Assembly (NCBI RefSeq): GCF_030733845.1
Contig: NZ_CP132313.1
Span: 310,001-374,000 of the forward strand
Source: Shinella zoogloeoides
Lineage (GTDB): Bacteria > Pseudomonadota > Alphaproteobacteria > Rhizobiales > Rhizobiaceae
Reading direction: 5' to 3'
Length of the DNA: 64,000 nucleotides
Under the pieces are notes generated by a model that had not been told where the DNA came from, did no database searches, and saw only the letters and a program-made list of their open reading frames with translations. Shown in pieces: positions 25,819-35,331 of the stretch. Made by a program: the position numbers and the translations under genes. How positions within the stretch are numbered: the first letter of the stretch is position 1; every line of letters begins with the position of its first letter.

Positions 25819-26648
25819 GACGCTCCGGTATAACCTCTTTCGTCCTGTGGGTCGGACTGACCATTCTGACGCTGCTTCCGGTCTGGTGGATGCTGGTTGT
25901 TTCGATGCGACCCCGCGTGAAACTTTATTCGAAGTCGGTCCTCATCGACGATCTCTACTGGGACAATTTCCTGGCGGTGCTGAACAGCTCGACCTTTCTG
26001 CAGTATCTCTGGAATTCGATGGTCGTGGCGACGTCGAATGCGGCGCTGGTCTGCGCGCTCGGCCTGCTCGCGGCATTCGGGCTCTCGCGTTACAAGATCA
26101 GCGGCGGCGACAACGTGTTTTTCTGGCTGATCACCAACCGCATGGCGCCGCCGGCCGTGTTTCTGCTGCCGCTCTTTCTGTTGTTCACCAAGTGGTTCGT
26201 CTTCGGCGATTTCATGCTGTTCGACACGAAGATCGGCCTGATCCTGCTCTATTGCGTCTTCAACCTGCCGTTCGCCATCTGGCTCCTGAAGGGCATGCTG
26301 GACGGGATTCCGCTGGAGCTGGACGAAGCAGCAAGGGTCGATGGGGCCACAACCGGTCAGGTGCTGTCCCACGTCATCCTGCCGCTGGCGCGGCCGGGAT
26401 TGGCCGTCACCTTCATCCTGACCTGGATTTTCGCGTGGAACGAGTACCTGTTCGCAGCAACGCTCACGTCTTCGGCCGGCGCCAGAACCGTGACGACCGC
26501 GCTCGCCGAATATGTTTCGGTCACCGGAACGAACTGGGGCGAGATGGCAGCCATGGCGTTTCTCACTACGCTTCCGGCCTTGGTCGTGCTCGGTTTCGTG
26601 CAGAAGCACATCGTGACAGGTCTGACCTTCGGTGCATTGAAAGGGTAA
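25815..26648 (+). CDS. carbohydrate/polyol ABC transporter permease (MalG-type)
   Basis: The 277-residue protein begins [29 protein letters not shown] and carries the EAA motif [29 protein letters not shown]. It ends [14 protein letters not shown], the standard C-terminus of MalG-type CUT1 permeases. Together with the upstream permease it forms the membrane channel. The start ATG overlaps the upstream stop. Confidence 0.93.
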   Translation: MRRSGITSFVLWVGLTILTLLPVWWMLVVSMRPRVKLYSKSVLIDDLYWDNFLAVLNSSTFLQYLWNSMVVATSNAALVCALGLLAAFGLSRYKISGGDNVFFWLITNRMAPPAVFLLPLFLLFTKWFVFGDFMLFDTKIGLILLYCVFNLPFAIWLLKGMLDGIPLELDEAARVDGATTGQVLSHVILPLARPGLAVTFILTWIFAWNEYLFAATLTSSAGARTVTTALAEYVSVTGTNWGEMAAMAFLTTLPALVVLGFVQKHIVTGLTFGALKG

Positions 26649-26649
26649 G

Positions 26650-26856
26650 ATGATGGCTGGCATTCAACCTCGGAAAGCCGAACGCGACGGGTTCCTGCCG
26701 ATCCGGACCAACGGCTTCGACAGAGGCTTCATCTCGGTCGTGATCCTGATCCTGGTGCATCTTCTCTGGATGCGCTTTCTGGAGGGCCTGTTGCCTCTGT
26801 GGGTGGCGACGGTGCTCTGCCTGGCGCTGGCCGTATTCATCATCCGAAAGGGCTAA
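26650..26856 (+). CDS. small membrane protein associated with the polyol transporter
   Basis: A 68-residue protein ([20 protein letters not shown]) with two hydrophobic helices ([18 protein letters not shown], then [17 protein letters not shown]) and a basic end, RKG. It starts one base after the permease stop; an ATG three bases later is equally possible. Small proteins of this type recur in rhizobial polyol ABC operons, but I know no function. The dehydrogenase gene begins five bases after its stop, so it is certainly in the operon. Confidence 0.72.
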   Translation: MMAGIQPRKAERDGFLPIRTNGFDRGFISVVILILVHLLWMRFLEGLLPLWVATVLCLALAVFIIRKG

Positions 26857-26861
26857 ACGAC

Positions 26862-27902
26862 ATGAGATCGCTCGTTCTCGAACGAAAAGACAAACTGCGC
26901 ATTCGCGACCTTGACCCGAAAGAGGTGCTCGGTCCCACCGACGTGCGCATCGCCATCAAGACCGTCGGCATCTGCGGCTCGGATGTTCACTATTATACGC
27001 ATGGCGCCATCGGCCCCTTCGTGGTGCGCGAGCCCATGATCCTCGGCCATGAAGCCGCCGGCATTATCGAAGAGGTCGGCAGCGCCGTTCAGAATCTGAA
27101 GGTGGGTGACCGCGTTTGCATGGAGCCCGGCATTCCCGACCCTCAAAGCCGCGCGTCGCGGCTCGGTCTCTACAATCTCGATCCCGCGGTGCGCTTCTGG
27201 GCGACGCCTCCGGTGCATGGCGTGCTGAGGCCGAGCGTGGTCCATCCGGCGGCCTTCACGTTCAAGCTTCCGGACAATGTGTCCTACGCCGCCGGCGCCA
27301 TGGTCGAGCCGCTGGCCGTCGGCTTTCAGGCCGTCTCCAAGGCGAAACTGACGCCCGGCGCGGTCGCGCTGGTGATGGGTGCAGGGCCGATCGGCATGGT
27401 GACCGCGATCGCGGCGCTGTCGGCCGGCTGCGCCAAGGTGATCGTGACCGACGTTGTCGATGAGAAGCTCGCCGTGGCGCGTAAGCTCGAGCCCGCCATC
27501 ATGACCGTCAACGTCCGCTCGCAGGACCTGAAGAGTGTCATCGCCCGCGAAACCGATGGTTGGGGCGTCGATGTCGTGTTCGAATGTTCCGGCGCGGCCG
27601 CAGTGATCGCAGATACGGTGCATCACGGCTGCCCCGGCGGCGCCATCGTCTTTGTCGGTATGCCGCTGCAGCCGGTCCCACTCGATATTGTCATCGCCCA
27701 GACCAAGGAACTGCGCATCGAACACGTTTTCCGCTACGCCCATGTCTATCCGCGCATCGTCGCGCTGTTGGGATCGAACCAGATCCACGTCGACGCGCTG
27801 ATCACCGATACCTACGCCTTCGAGGATTCGATCGAGGCGTTCGACTACGCCGTGCGGCCGAAGCCGTCTTCGGTGAAGATCCAGATCGAGCTTGGTAAGT
27901 AG
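26862..27902 (+). CDS. NAD-dependent xylitol/sorbitol dehydrogenase (medium-chain, zinc)
   Basis: The 346-residue protein from the ATG at 26862 has [20 protein letters not shown] and GHEAAGII (catalytic-zinc Cys and His-Glu), [12 protein letters not shown], and the Rossmann motif [12 protein letters not shown]. It belongs to the polyol dehydrogenase branch of the MDR family, probably oxidising xylitol to D-xylulose. The structural-zinc loop, normally with four cysteines, reads [19 protein letters not shown] with none, as known for sorbitol and xylitol dehydrogenases that hold only the catalytic zinc. The exact polyol is inferred. Confidence 0.88.
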   Translation: MRSLVLERKDKLRIRDLDPKEVLGPTDVRIAIKTVGICGSDVHYYTHGAIGPFVVREPMILGHEAAGIIEEVGSAVQNLKVGDRVCMEPGIPDPQSRASRLGLYNLDPAVRFWATPPVHGVLRPSVVHPAAFTFKLPDNVSYAAGAMVEPLAVGFQAVSKAKLTPGAVALVMGAGPIGMVTAIAALSAGCAKVIVTDVVDEKLAVARKLEPAIMTVNVRSQDLKSVIARETDGWGVDVVFECSGAAAVIADTVHHGCPGGAIVFVGMPLQPVPLDIVIAQTKELRIEHVFRYAHVYPRIVALLGSNQIHVDALITDTYAFEDSIEAFDYAVRPKPSSVKIQIELGK

Positions 27903-27903
27903 C

Positions 27904-28674
27904 ATGTATCTGCAGAAGTTGGATCTGAGCGGAAGGGTCGCGGTCGTCACCGGTGCAGGACGCAACATCGGTTATGCCTGCGCGGATGCTTTGTCTGAAG
28001 CCGGTGCGCGTGTCGTGCTGACCGATCTCGATGAAGAACTCGGCCAGTCGGCCGTCTCGAAACTCGCCGCGATGGGCCGAAAGGCCGAATTCATGCGTCT
28101 CGACGTGACCGATTCCGGCGAAACCGACCGCGTCGCGGCGGCGATCGCTTCCAAGCACGGTGGCGTCGACATTCTGGTGGCCAATGCCGGCGTCGCTGCC
28201 CACAGCCCGGCGGAGGCAATGTCCGATGCGGATTGGCTCAAGGTCGCAAATGTGAACCTCAACGGCGTGTTCTGGAGCAACCGCGCCTTTGGAAACCTGA
28301 TGCTGAAGGCGGGCAACGGCTCGATCGTCAATATCGGTTCCATGTCCGGCATCATCGCTAACCGGCCGCAGCCGCAAGCCAGCTATAACGCCTCGAAGGG
28401 TGCCGTTCACATGCTCACGAAATCGCTTGCGGCCGAATGGGCCGAGCGGGGCGTTCGCGTCAACGCGGTCGCGCCGACCTATATCGCGACCGACATGACG
28501 AAGGCCGCGATCGAGAAGACCGGTTGGGACAAGCAGTGGATGGACATGACGCCGATGAAGCGCATGGGCGACGTCGAGGAAATTGCGTCCGTCGTCCTGT
28601 TCCTGGCGTCAGATGCCGCGAGCCTGATGACCGGCAGCATTGTGGTTGCGGATGCAGGATACACCTCATGGTGA
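27904..28674 (+). CDS. short-chain dehydrogenase/reductase, polyol-type
   Basis: This 256-residue SDR (MYLQKLDLSGRVAVVTGAGR) has the TGxxxGIG-like NAD site TGAGRNIGYACA, NAGV, the Ser in NIGSMSGI, the YNASKGA catalytic Tyr-Lys, and a C-terminal GSIVVADAGYT. It starts one base after the previous stop. The R-N in place of the usual xGIG glycine fits an NAD(H) polyol or sugar-acid dehydrogenase. Its substrate is not identified beyond the operon context. Confidence 0.88.
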   Translation: MYLQKLDLSGRVAVVTGAGRNIGYACADALSEAGARVVLTDLDEELGQSAVSKLAAMGRKAEFMRLDVTDSGETDRVAAAIASKHGGVDILVANAGVAAHSPAEAMSDADWLKVANVNLNGVFWSNRAFGNLMLKAGNGSIVNIGSMSGIIANRPQPQASYNASKGAVHMLTKSLAAEWAERGVRVNAVAPTYIATDMTKAAIEKTGWDKQWMDMTPMKRMGDVEEIASVVLFLASDAASLMTGSIVVADAGYTSW

Positions 28675-28739
28675 AGCTGCCTCCGCACCCGTCCCAAATG
28701 ATCCGCGGCCTTGCCGCCACACTGACTGAGGATTGAGAT

Positions 28740-29810
28740 ATGGCGACGATCGAGCTCGACCAGGTTGACAAGCATTACGGCTCCTATCACGCACTGCGCA
28801 ACGTCTCGTTCGATATTGCCGACGGTGAGTTCGTCGTCCTAGTCGGACCCTCCGGTTGCGGTAAATCCACGCTGCTACGATCGCTTGCCGGCCTTGAGGA
28901 GATCACCGGCGGCACGATCACGCTTGGCGGACAGCGCGTCGACCACATCCCCGCCAAGGACCGTGACGTTGCGATGGTGTTCCAGAACTACGCGCTCTAT
29001 CCGCACATGACCGTCCGCGAGAACATGGCTTTCGCACTGAAGTTGCGCGGGGAAACTCTTGCCGATCGGAATATCAAGGTCGACAAGGCTGCCGAGATGT
29101 TGCGGCTTACGCCCTATCTCGACCGATATCCGAAAGCGCTGTCCGGAGGCCAGCGACAGCGTGTCGCCATGGGGCGCGCGATGGTTCGCAACCCAAAGGC
29201 GTTCTTCTTCGACGAGCCCTTGTCAAACCTCGACGCCGCGTTGCGCGTGGATATGCGCTCCGAGATCAAGGCTCTTCACCAGCGCCTCGGCGCGACGTCC
29301 GTGTATGTCACTCATGATCAGATTGAAGCGATGACAATGGCGGACCGCATCGTCGTGCTTCGTGACGGCAAGGTGGAGCAGATCGGAGCGCCGTTGGAGC
29401 TTTACGACAGACCGGCAAATACCTTCGTCGCCGGTTTCATCGGATCGCCGGCGATGAACATGCTGCCGGCCACGATCGATCTCTCCGTGAACTCGGCGCG
29501 GCTTGCTGACGGCTCTGCCCTTCCCCTCCTGCAGGGCATCCGGGCAACGAATGGCCAGGAGGTGATATACGGGGTCCGCCCTGACCAGTGGACCATGGCG
29601 CATGGCGATGCCGGCGTACCAGCGACTGTCGAACTGATCGAGCCGACCGGGGCGGAAATTCTTCTAGCAGCCAAATTGGCGGGTAAGCGGGTCCTTTGCG
29701 CCTTTCGCGAGCGCCACGCACTGAAGCCGGGCGACACGATACGGCTTAATGTCGATCCTGCCGCGGCTCACGTGTTCGACAAGCAAACCGACCAAAGACT
29801 CGCGTTTTGA
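28740..29810 (+). CDS. ABC transporter ATP-binding protein (UgpC/MsmK type)
   Basis: The 356-residue protein has Walker A VGPSGCGKSTLLRSLAG, Q-loop VFQNYALYPHMTV, signature LSGGQRQRVAMGRA, Walker B AFFFDEPLSNLDA and the H-loop VTHDQ. A C-terminal regulatory/OB domain (from about 240, VAGFIGSPAMNML) is typical of CUT1 ATPases. It powers the importer formed by the two permeases above. The gap of 65 bases before it contains a short proline-rich tail and no gene. Confidence 0.95.
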   Translation: MATIELDQVDKHYGSYHALRNVSFDIADGEFVVLVGPSGCGKSTLLRSLAGLEEITGGTITLGGQRVDHIPAKDRDVAMVFQNYALYPHMTVRENMAFALKLRGETLADRNIKVDKAAEMLRLTPYLDRYPKALSGGQRQRVAMGRAMVRNPKAFFFDEPLSNLDAALRVDMRSEIKALHQRLGATSVYVTHDQIEAMTMADRIVVLRDGKVEQIGAPLELYDRPANTFVAGFIGSPAMNMLPATIDLSVNSARLADGSALPLLQGIRATNGQEVIYGVRPDQWTMAHGDAGVPATVELIEPTGAEILLAAKLAGKRVLCAFRERHALKPGDTIRLNVDPAAAHVFDKQTDQRLAF

Positions 29811-29835
29811 GCAACGGGTATCTGAAGGATCAATC

Positions 29836-30564
29836 GTGTTGGACTTTACAGGAAAAACGATCATCATCACCGGTGCTGGCAAGGGTATCGGTCGCGCTTG
29901 CGTCGAGCTGCTCACCGGCCGTGGTGCACGGATCGTCGCGTTGTCGCGCTCGCAGGCAGATTTGGATGATCTAGCTGCAAAATTTGGTGCGACGGTGATA
30001 TCGGTGGATCTCACCGACAATTCAGCAGCGCGCGCCGCCATGAAGACGGCAGGATTGGCCGACGCCCTGATCAATTGCGCGGGAACAAATGTGCTCGAAA
30101 GCGTCCTCGATATGACGGAGGAAGGCTATGAGCAGGTCCTTGGGATCAATCTGCGGGCCGCGTTGATTTGCGCGCAGGAATTCGCCCGTGCTCGCATTTC
30201 CAATGGGGGCGGCGGTACGATCGTGAATGTCACCTCGATCGCCGGACATCGTGGTTTTGTGGATCACGTGGCTTACGCCGCCTCGAAGGCAGGACTGGAA
30301 GGCGCGACACGTGTCATGGCCAAGGAACTCGGCGTCCACGGAATTCGCGTCAACGCAGTGGCGCCGACGGTTACCATGACGGAACTTGCCGCAACGGCGT
30401 GGTCCGAACCTTCCAAGCGAGACCCGATGATCGTTCGCCATCCGATGGCGCGTTTTGCAGAGGTCGACGACGTCGCACGCGCGATCGCCCTGCTGATTTC
30501 AGAGGACGCAGCCATGGTCAGTGGCGCAGTCCTGCCCGTCGACGGCGGCTTCCTTGCAGTCTGA
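29836..30564 (+). CDS. SDR similar to L-xylulose reductase / carbonyl reductase (DCXR)
   Basis: A GTG start (GAAGGAT upstream) gives 242 residues. The NAD(P) site is ITGAGKGIGRAC, and the catalytic block is VTSIAGHRGFVDHVAYAASKAGLE. The stretch INAVAPTVTMTELAATAWSEP-like (read here as VNAVAPTVTMTELAATAWSE) plus HPMARFAEVDDVARAI and LPVDGGFLAV closely follows the dicarbonyl/L-xylulose reductase pattern (NPTVVMT...TWSDP...GKFAEVEHV). It likely interconverts a ketopentose and a pentitol. This is an assignment by motif memory, not by alignment. Confidence 0.82.
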   Translation: MLDFTGKTIIITGAGKGIGRACVELLTGRGARIVALSRSQADLDDLAAKFGATVISVDLTDNSAARAAMKTAGLADALINCAGTNVLESVLDMTEEGYEQVLGINLRAALICAQEFARARISNGGGGTIVNVTSIAGHRGFVDHVAYAASKAGLEGATRVMAKELGVHGIRVNAVAPTVTMTELAATAWSEPSKRDPMIVRHPMARFAEVDDVARAIALLISEDAAMVSGAVLPVDGGFLAV

Positions 30565-30585
30565 AACAAAGAGCGAGACAAGACG

Positions 30586-31314
30586 ATGACAAAACCACTT
30601 GAAGGAAAGATCGCTGCGGTGACCGGGGCTGCGTCCGGTATCGGGCTGGCCACGACCCGTGCCCTCATCGACGCCGGCGCCAGGGTCGTGATGGTCGATT
30701 ACAACAAGCAGGCGCTCGAAACCTACGCCGCCGAGTTCGGCGATGCCGTCGTGACACAGGTTACCGACCTTCTGGACACTGCAAGCTGCGCGGCCATGGT
30801 CCCGGAAATCCTGGCGAAGGTGGATCACCTCGACATCCTGCACTGCAATGCCGGGTCCTACATTGGCGGGGACCTGATCGATACCGATACCGCGACAATG
30901 GATCGGATGCTCAACCTCAACATAAACGCCGTCATGAAAAACGTCCGCGACGTCGCTCCGCACATGATCGAGCGCGGGACCGGGGACATCCTGGTTACTT
31001 GCTCTGTGGCCGGCCATGCGCCGATCCAGTGGGAACCGGTCTATTCCAGCTCCAAATGGGCGATCACCAGTTTCGTCCAGATCATGCGCCGGCAACTCAA
31101 GAGCCACGGCATCAGGGTCAGCCAGGTATCCCCCGGCCCGGTCGTTTCAGCCCTGCTCGCAGATTGGCCCGCGGAAAACCTTGAGAAGGCAAAAGCCAAT
31201 GGCAGCCTGATCGAGCCCTCGGAGGTCTCCGAAGCCATCATCTTCATGCTGACCCGCCCGCGAAACGTCACGATCCGGGACATGATTGTCTTGCCGACGA
31301 ATTTCGACGTGTAG
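30586..31314 (+). CDS. ribitol 2-dehydrogenase-like SDR
   Basis: The 242-residue protein has VTGAASGIGLATTRALIDAG, HCNAGSYIGGDL, LNINAVMKNVRDV, and the catalytic YSSSKWAI. Its C-terminus (PGPVVSALLADWPAENLEKAKANGS, then EAIIFMLTRPRNVTIRDMIVLP) matches the ribitol dehydrogenase pattern (VLPGPVVTALLDDWPKAK...FMVTRSKNVTVRDIVILP) closely. It would oxidise ribitol to D-ribulose with NAD. It is the last gene of the operon, 21 bases after the reductase. No ribulokinase or xylulokinase follows. Confidence 0.85.
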   Translation: MTKPLEGKIAAVTGAASGIGLATTRALIDAGARVVMVDYNKQALETYAAEFGDAVVTQVTDLLDTASCAAMVPEILAKVDHLDILHCNAGSYIGGDLIDTDTATMDRMLNLNINAVMKNVRDVAPHMIERGTGDILVTCSVAGHAPIQWEPVYSSSKWAITSFVQIMRRQLKSHGIRVSQVSPGPVVSALLADWPAENLEKAKANGSLIEPSEVSEAIIFMLTRPRNVTIRDMIVLPTNFDV

Positions 31315-31867
31315 GAATCACGTTGCCTTTGGGTATAGTGCGCGAGGTTTTATCGCAAAACGAGCGCAACCGCTGAAAGCTTCTCGTACGGTCGCCGTAA
31401 AATAGGCGCGCAGATCTTGCTGAACATCGGGGCCTGTCATCGTCTCAATCAGAGCAAGGTCGTATCGCCAAGCGTGTGTCTCAAGCTCGTACGCCAGAGA
31501 TCCAGATAGCCAGATTCTTGGAGCACACAAGCGACCTGTGTGTCCCATTCCGGGTGATCGTGGATCAATTGAACGGGATCGAACCGTCGGCCAAGAGTTT
31601 AGATCGATATCGTTCACACCACGTTCTAGCGAGCGGACCACCGTCCTCACGGTGATGACACACCTGTAACTGTGCGGGAACCCGAAAGGGGCAAGACAAG
31701 GGCCGGCCGATTGTGGACCGATTTTGCGGCGCCCGCCCATGGTGACACGACGCTACCGGCGGTCTGCTACTTCCTCGGTCCGGATCGCAAGGGCCAACGT
31801 CCCCGGCAACATTCTCATGCCACGTTTGCCCGCCCGTGAGCACCACGCGGGCGTTGGGTGCCTTTGG
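31315..31867. other. no recognisable gene downstream of the polyol operon
   Basis: About 550 bases with no supported gene. Near 31566-31590 there is a GGGATCGAACC motif similar to the dispersed T-arm-like repeat. Open minus-strand frames continue from the TRAP remnant but have no family features. Confidence 0.4.
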
Positions 31868-32090
31868 AAGTTTGCGTCCAGTGATCCCAGGGAAGGCGAC
31901 CAACAAGGCAACGGGGAGGATCTGGAGCATGATGAATGGCACGAGCGCCCGGAGAATAATGCCCAGCGTGATACCAGGAGGGGCAACAGACTTCTGATAG
32001 AAGGCTGCCGGGCCGAAGGGTGGCGACAGGAACGATACCTGCATGCTCATGCAGAAAAGCACGCCTACGATGAGATGCGCTCTGACGAAT
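31868..32090 (-). pseudogene. TRAP transporter large permease (DctM), C-terminal fragment
   Basis: The minus strand reads VRAHLIVGVLFCMSMQVSFL, SPPFGPAAFYQKSVAPPGIT and LRALVPFIMLQILPVALLVAFPGI, the last two helices of the DctM large permease, including the SFLSPPFGPAAFY motif. The bulk of the protein (about 350 residues) is absent and the end runs into unrelated sequence. No DctP or DctQ gene is nearby, so it is a scar. Confidence 0.72.
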
Positions 32091-32145
32091 ACCGCAAGGG
32101 AAATATTCCGTTCCTTCTTCTTGAGCGGGGGCATCCTGTCGGCAG

Positions 32146-32367
32146 GTGCGCCTGGTTGCCGTCGTGCATGATCGCCAACGGCAGGGATTGGGGCGAACCA
32201 TGAAGACCATGCTCGAAATTGCAGCCGTCGGGAAGGAGGTCACTTGTCTTAGAGTCTATCCGGCGCCGGATGCAGTTGCATTCTACGAAAAGCTCGGATG
32301 GACCAAAATTGGCGCGCCCAGCGATCGTCTGCTGATGATGAAAATGTTGGAGGGCACTAATCCTTGA
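32146..32367 (+). pseudogene. GNAT acetyltransferase, C-terminal fragment
   Basis: The frame reads LVAVVHDRQRQGLGRTMKTMLEI, then RVYPAPDAVAFYEKLGWTKIG, the acetyl-CoA binding loop (RQGLGR) and the FYEKLGW motif of GNAT N-acetyltransferases. The N-terminal half, about 80 residues, is missing, and the frame begins at a GTG with no ribosome site. It borders the TRAP remnant, so both may come from one deletion. Confidence 0.62.
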
Positions 32368-32553
32368 CGCTGGCACCTCAATCGTGATCGCTGCAGCATA
32401 AGAAAGGCTGGAAGTGTGCACGCCTTGTGGCCACATGCTTGAATTTCCTGCTCTGACGCCACTGCGGCGAACAAACCCGCAAAGCGGCCTTGATCACATG
32501 CTCCAGCCTACCCCTACGCCCGCGCGACCGTCGGAGCTCGACGATAGGTATCG

Positions 32554-33930
32554 TTAGTATTCCTGTTTTGCCAATTCCACAGCCTTTTCGAGCACTGGAT
32601 CCCGGCCTTCCGCATATTCGGCGAAGGTAAGGTCAATCATAATATCCGGCGAGATCGATATACCGCGTGGACCGAAGGCGACCGTCGCCCAATAGCACAA
32701 TCTGAAATCCGTGCAGCCTGTCTCATAATCCTCGAATTCCGTGCTATATCGTACGACGACCTTTGAGTGTGGCAGGGTAATTTTCCCACCCTCCGCCCAG
32801 AACTGTCCACCGTCTCCCATCGGCTCCCCGATAAACGTCACCCGTTCTCGCCCGTTTCCTTTTAGCATGGCGGCGGTAACGATGCCGGCGGAAAAGGTTG
32901 CCCGGCTGACAAGGACAAAAATCCTACCATCGCGCGGCAGAAGGCGTGGGAGCGCTTGTGTAAAAAGAATGCTGTTGAAGAAGTCGCCACCGTTGTTGAG
33001 GCGAAGGTCTACGAGAACATGCTTTGGTCGGGACGGCAGAATCATGTTCTGGATGATGCTGCCGAACTTCTCAACGAGCAGAGTGTCTCCGACGTTGTCG
33101 ACAGTGTCGTTGCGAATATAGAGAATTGTCTTCGTGTCGTCCAGGAAAGCCGCCGCGACGTCGCTCCGCTTTAGATAGCCCTTCGATATGTCCGGGGCTC
33201 CATCGAGCACATGAGGCCAGCGCCCGGCAGTGTCGCTTGGGTCAGGGATAAGCACGGAATATCCCCTGTTCAATCCGGTCTTTCGCTCATCACAAGGGTC
33301 ATCTTCACTCGTCGCCAGATGCAGGGTTTCGGTTGTCCCGTTTCTCAAAAGCAGTGTCAGGGGGATCGAGGCCGTTCCATCAACTGCACCAATGTGCTCC
33401 AGAATGCGCGGCGTAACAAGATAACCTGGGCCCAGGAAGCGGGTCCTTTGATCCGTACCGGCGAGATAGGGTTCCAGTCGCGCTTGTGCCTGCGACGCAG
33501 AAAGCGAGCCAAGCCGATCAATGCGAGCGCCGATCAAGCGCGCGAAATCGGGATGGGCTTTTACAACATAAAGCCCATCGGCAAACCACCAGGCACGTAT
33601 GGGAAGATCCCGCCCTAAATAAGGGCCGATATTTGCACTTGTGTGCCCATTTCCGGCGATCGCGACAGCACGCATGACTTCCATCGCGAACGCTTTGGGG
33701 GTCAGCGTTTCAACCCCGCTTTCGATCTTCGCGACGTGGGTTTCGAACGCTCTGCGGTGGTCTACCGTGAGACTCTTATCGAGAGGCGCCCATTTCGATC
33801 GGAGCACCGCCAAGTCTTCGCGCATCTGCTTCGGCGTAAGTTGGATCTCGTCTGCCCGTGCCAGAGAGGACAAACATATCGCTGCGGCCAGCATGACAAC
33901 AACAGGAAGACGTTGAAACAGGGTCGTCAT
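32554..33930 (-). CDS. secreted S41-family peptidase-like protein
   Basis: From the ATG at 33930 (GAGGAAAC upstream) the protein is 458 residues with a signal peptide (LPVVVMLAAAICLSSLARA). The N-terminal helical part includes REDLAVLRSKWAPLDKSLTV and GNGHTSANIG. The C-terminal half has LVDLRLNNGGDFFNS and VSRATFSAGIVTAAML, the strand-loop and the nucleophile Ser (TFSAG) of C-terminal-processing/tricorn-type S41 peptidases, then FIGEPMGDGGQF. No PDZ domain is obvious. It lies 60 bases after the ampC-like gene on the same strand and may be co-transcribed. Periplasmic location expected; substrate unknown. Confidence 0.75.
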   Translation of the reverse strand: MTTLFQRLPVVVMLAAAICLSSLARADEIQLTPKQMREDLAVLRSKWAPLDKSLTVDHRRAFETHVAKIESGVETLTPKAFAMEVMRAVAIAGNGHTSANIGPYLGRDLPIRAWWFADGLYVVKAHPDFARLIGARIDRLGSLSASQAQARLEPYLAGTDQRTRFLGPGYLVTPRILEHIGAVDGTASIPLTLLLRNGTTETLHLATSEDDPCDERKTGLNRGYSVLIPDPSDTAGRWPHVLDGAPDISKGYLKRSDVAAAFLDDTKTILYIRNDTVDNVGDTLLVEKFGSIIQNMILPSRPKHVLVDLRLNNGGDFFNSILFTQALPRLLPRDGRIFVLVSRATFSAGIVTAAMLKGNGRERVTFIGEPMGDGGQFWAEGGKITLPHSKVVVRYSTEFEDYETGCTDFRLCYWATVAFGPRGISISPDIMIDLTFAEYAEGRDPVLEKAVELAKQEY

Positions 33931-33990
33931 GTGAGTTTCCTCTTCGGCTCTCGCACTCGACAATGCCGTTTTCTGACAATGGGACGGTTC

Positions 33991-35166
33991 TCACTTCTCC
34001 AGCGCGGAGAGTATCGTGTAGGCCGCCTTGATACGCTCGGGAACTGGAAAATTCCTGTTGCCAAGCAGAACAATGCCGATCCCGCGGCCGGGTATGAAGG
34101 CCGCATAGGCGCCAAAGCCCCCCGTCGACCCGGTCTTGTTCATGAATACTTCCTCTGCCGGTTTTTGCGGCGGCTCAAGCCTTGTGGTCAGCTGGGGCTT
34201 GAGCGCCATGTCGGACGAATTCCCCTGCAGCAGAACGTCAATGGTCGCAGGCCAGGCATAGAGCTCCCATCCCAGGGATTGATATGTATCCCCCGTTCGA
34301 TAGTAGCCGACCTTGGTGGCGGCTATCGCCTTCTGCAGAGATAGTTCGAGCCGCGACGGGTCGATATTGGCCTGGATAAAGCGGAGCATATCGCGCGCTG
34401 TCGTCTTGACGCCATAGGCTTGGGCATCAAGCGCTCCAGGGTTCACTCGCACCGGTTTGCCGGCCTTGTTGTAGCCAAAGGCATAATTCTTCATTTCGGC
34501 TTCGGGAACGTGAATGTAGGTCTTTGCCAGACCGAACCCGGACAGAAGCGTATCCTGGATTGCCTCGACATAAGGCTGGCCCAAACTTTCAGCCGCAAGC
34601 TGCCCGAACAGCCCAATGCTGGGGTTGGAGTAGACACGATGGGTGCCTGAGCGAAATTCCGGCCGCCAAGCACGGAAATAGCGGATGGTCGCAGTGTCAT
34701 CAATGACCTCGTCGGGAAACTGTAGAGGCAAGCCGCCCCCGGTATAGGTTGCGAGATCAAGCAGAGAGACGCGATCAAAGGCGCTGCCGGCCAGCGCCGG
34801 CATATGGCGACTTGCCGGGTCAGATAGTGCGAGCTTGCCTTCCGCCGCCGCGTAAGCCCCCAGTGTCGCAGCGAATGTCTTGCTCACGGAACCGATCTCG
34901 AACAGCGTATCATCGGTTACCGGGGCTGCATTCTCACGGTCGGCAAATCCATAGTTGAAGACAAGCTGGCGCTCCCCAACGATGATACCCACGGCCATTC
35001 CAGGTACGCTGTTGTCGCTCATCACCGCCCTGATGGTCTTGTCGATTACGGGCGCAATCTCACGTTCGATGTCCTGGCCAACTGCGCGCGCGGGGAGGAA
35101 GCTGAAGGCTGAACAGACATAAGCCGCGGCTATGAGAGTCGAGGTGACAGATCGAGAATTTTTCAT
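33991..35166 (-). CDS. ampC: class C (AmpC-type) beta-lactamase
   Basis: The 391-residue protein has a signal peptide (TLIAAAYVCSAFSFLPARA) and all class C motifs: IGSVSKTFAA with the active-site Ser93-x-x-Lys96, VYSNPSIG with Tyr179-Ser-Asn181, and MNKTGSTGGFGAY with the KTG box. Length is normal for AmpC (about 380-390). It would hydrolyse cephalosporins and penicillins in the periplasm. No ampR-type LysR regulator is adjacent, so expression may be constitutive or controlled from elsewhere. The S41-like gene follows it. Confidence 0.93.
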   Translation of the reverse strand: MKNSRSVTSTLIAAAYVCSAFSFLPARAVGQDIEREIAPVIDKTIRAVMSDNSVPGMAVGIIVGERQLVFNYGFADRENAAPVTDDTLFEIGSVSKTFAATLGAYAAAEGKLALSDPASRHMPALAGSAFDRVSLLDLATYTGGGLPLQFPDEVIDDTATIRYFRAWRPEFRSGTHRVYSNPSIGLFGQLAAESLGQPYVEAIQDTLLSGFGLAKTYIHVPEAEMKNYAFGYNKAGKPVRVNPGALDAQAYGVKTTARDMLRFIQANIDPSRLELSLQKAIAATKVGYYRTGDTYQSLGWELYAWPATIDVLLQGNSSDMALKPQLTTRLEPPQKPAEEVFMNKTGSTGGFGAYAAFIPGRGIGIVLLGNRNFPVPERIKAAYTILSALEK

Positions 35167-35331
35167 AACTGCACCGCCTCCGCATGTGCACCGGAGGGCA
35201 CACGTGCTCTGTTTTTGTTATGGAATCGCCCGCAGACGTTTGACCCCAGCGATATAGACCCATGTTCACACTTGGGCCAAACGAGGAATTCTGGGTGGTA
35301 CCATGAGAATTTCTGGGGCTTTTTGAGCCGC

